The notes under the pieces are model-generated. The model did no database searches, had not been told where the DNA came from, and was given only the letters and a program-made list of their open reading frames with translations. Shown one piece after another: positions 63,988 through 64,000 of a stretch of 64,000 nucleotides of DNA. Every line of letters starts with the position of its first letter. Position 1 is the first letter of the stretch. The position numbers and the translations under genes were made by a program. The DNA is taken from NCBI GenBank assembly GCA_947462335.1, contig OX381719.1:69057534-69121533 (forward strand), in the 5' to 3' direction. This DNA comes from Harmothoe impar (lineage: Eukaryota; Annelida; Polychaeta; Phyllodocida; Polynoidae).

Positions 63988-64000
63988 ATCGAGTTGGTGA

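Overview
The window is animal nuclear DNA: one large, intron-rich gene on the minus strand, filled with minisatellites and small transposons. I assign the gene to alsin (ALS2), the RAB5/RAC guanine-nucleotide exchange factor. I could place 22 consecutive coding exons (W1 to W22, numbered 5'->3' of the gene, so from right to left). They total 4,553 nt (1,517 codons plus 2 nt), every splice phase agrees, and the domain order is RCC1-like propeller, DH, PH, eight MORN motifs, and the start of the linker that precedes VPS9. The first exons lie right of base 64,000 and the VPS9 end lies left of base 660. The best guess for the organism is a lancelet (Branchiostoma), because minisatellites that straddle exon-intron junctions are, from memory, a described amphioxus peculiarity ('mirage' minisatellites); this is inference.

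Layout from left to right: 660-9,379 holds the MORN exons and the last PH exons, with junction arrays at 834-2,937, 4,446-4,735 and 7,897-8,735, a tRNA-Gly-derived element (about 5,964), and at 6,421-7,463 a pair of direct repeats that each carry an NRF1/ETS-type promoter and a first exon. 9,380-12,105 is an intron with a 15-bp repeat and a PIF/Harbinger-like MITE. 12,106-18,325 holds the PH and DH exons. 18,570-24,062 is a 5.5-kb array fused to the donor of W7. 24,063-25,886 holds W7 to W5 with a MITE and a solo LTR between them. 25,887-58,615 is one 32.7-kb intron with a likely nested plus-strand gene (27,256-29,107) and a 28-kb 47/51-bp minisatellite that contains two displaced copies of exon W4. 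58,616-63,578 holds the remaining propeller exons, including a 1,920-nt exon, and a last array at 62,126-63,436.

The most notable signal is collective. Eight of the 22 exons have a tandem duplication starting at, or crossing, one of their splice sites, and in most of these the repeated unit contains exon-edge sequence and a copy of the splice signal. Stages range from a two-copy duplication (W17) to hundreds of units (W4). The arrays create ladders of decoy splice sites; at W1 the 36-bp unit would keep the reading frame. Large open frames inside the arrays are by-products of stop-free repeat units and are not annotated as genes.
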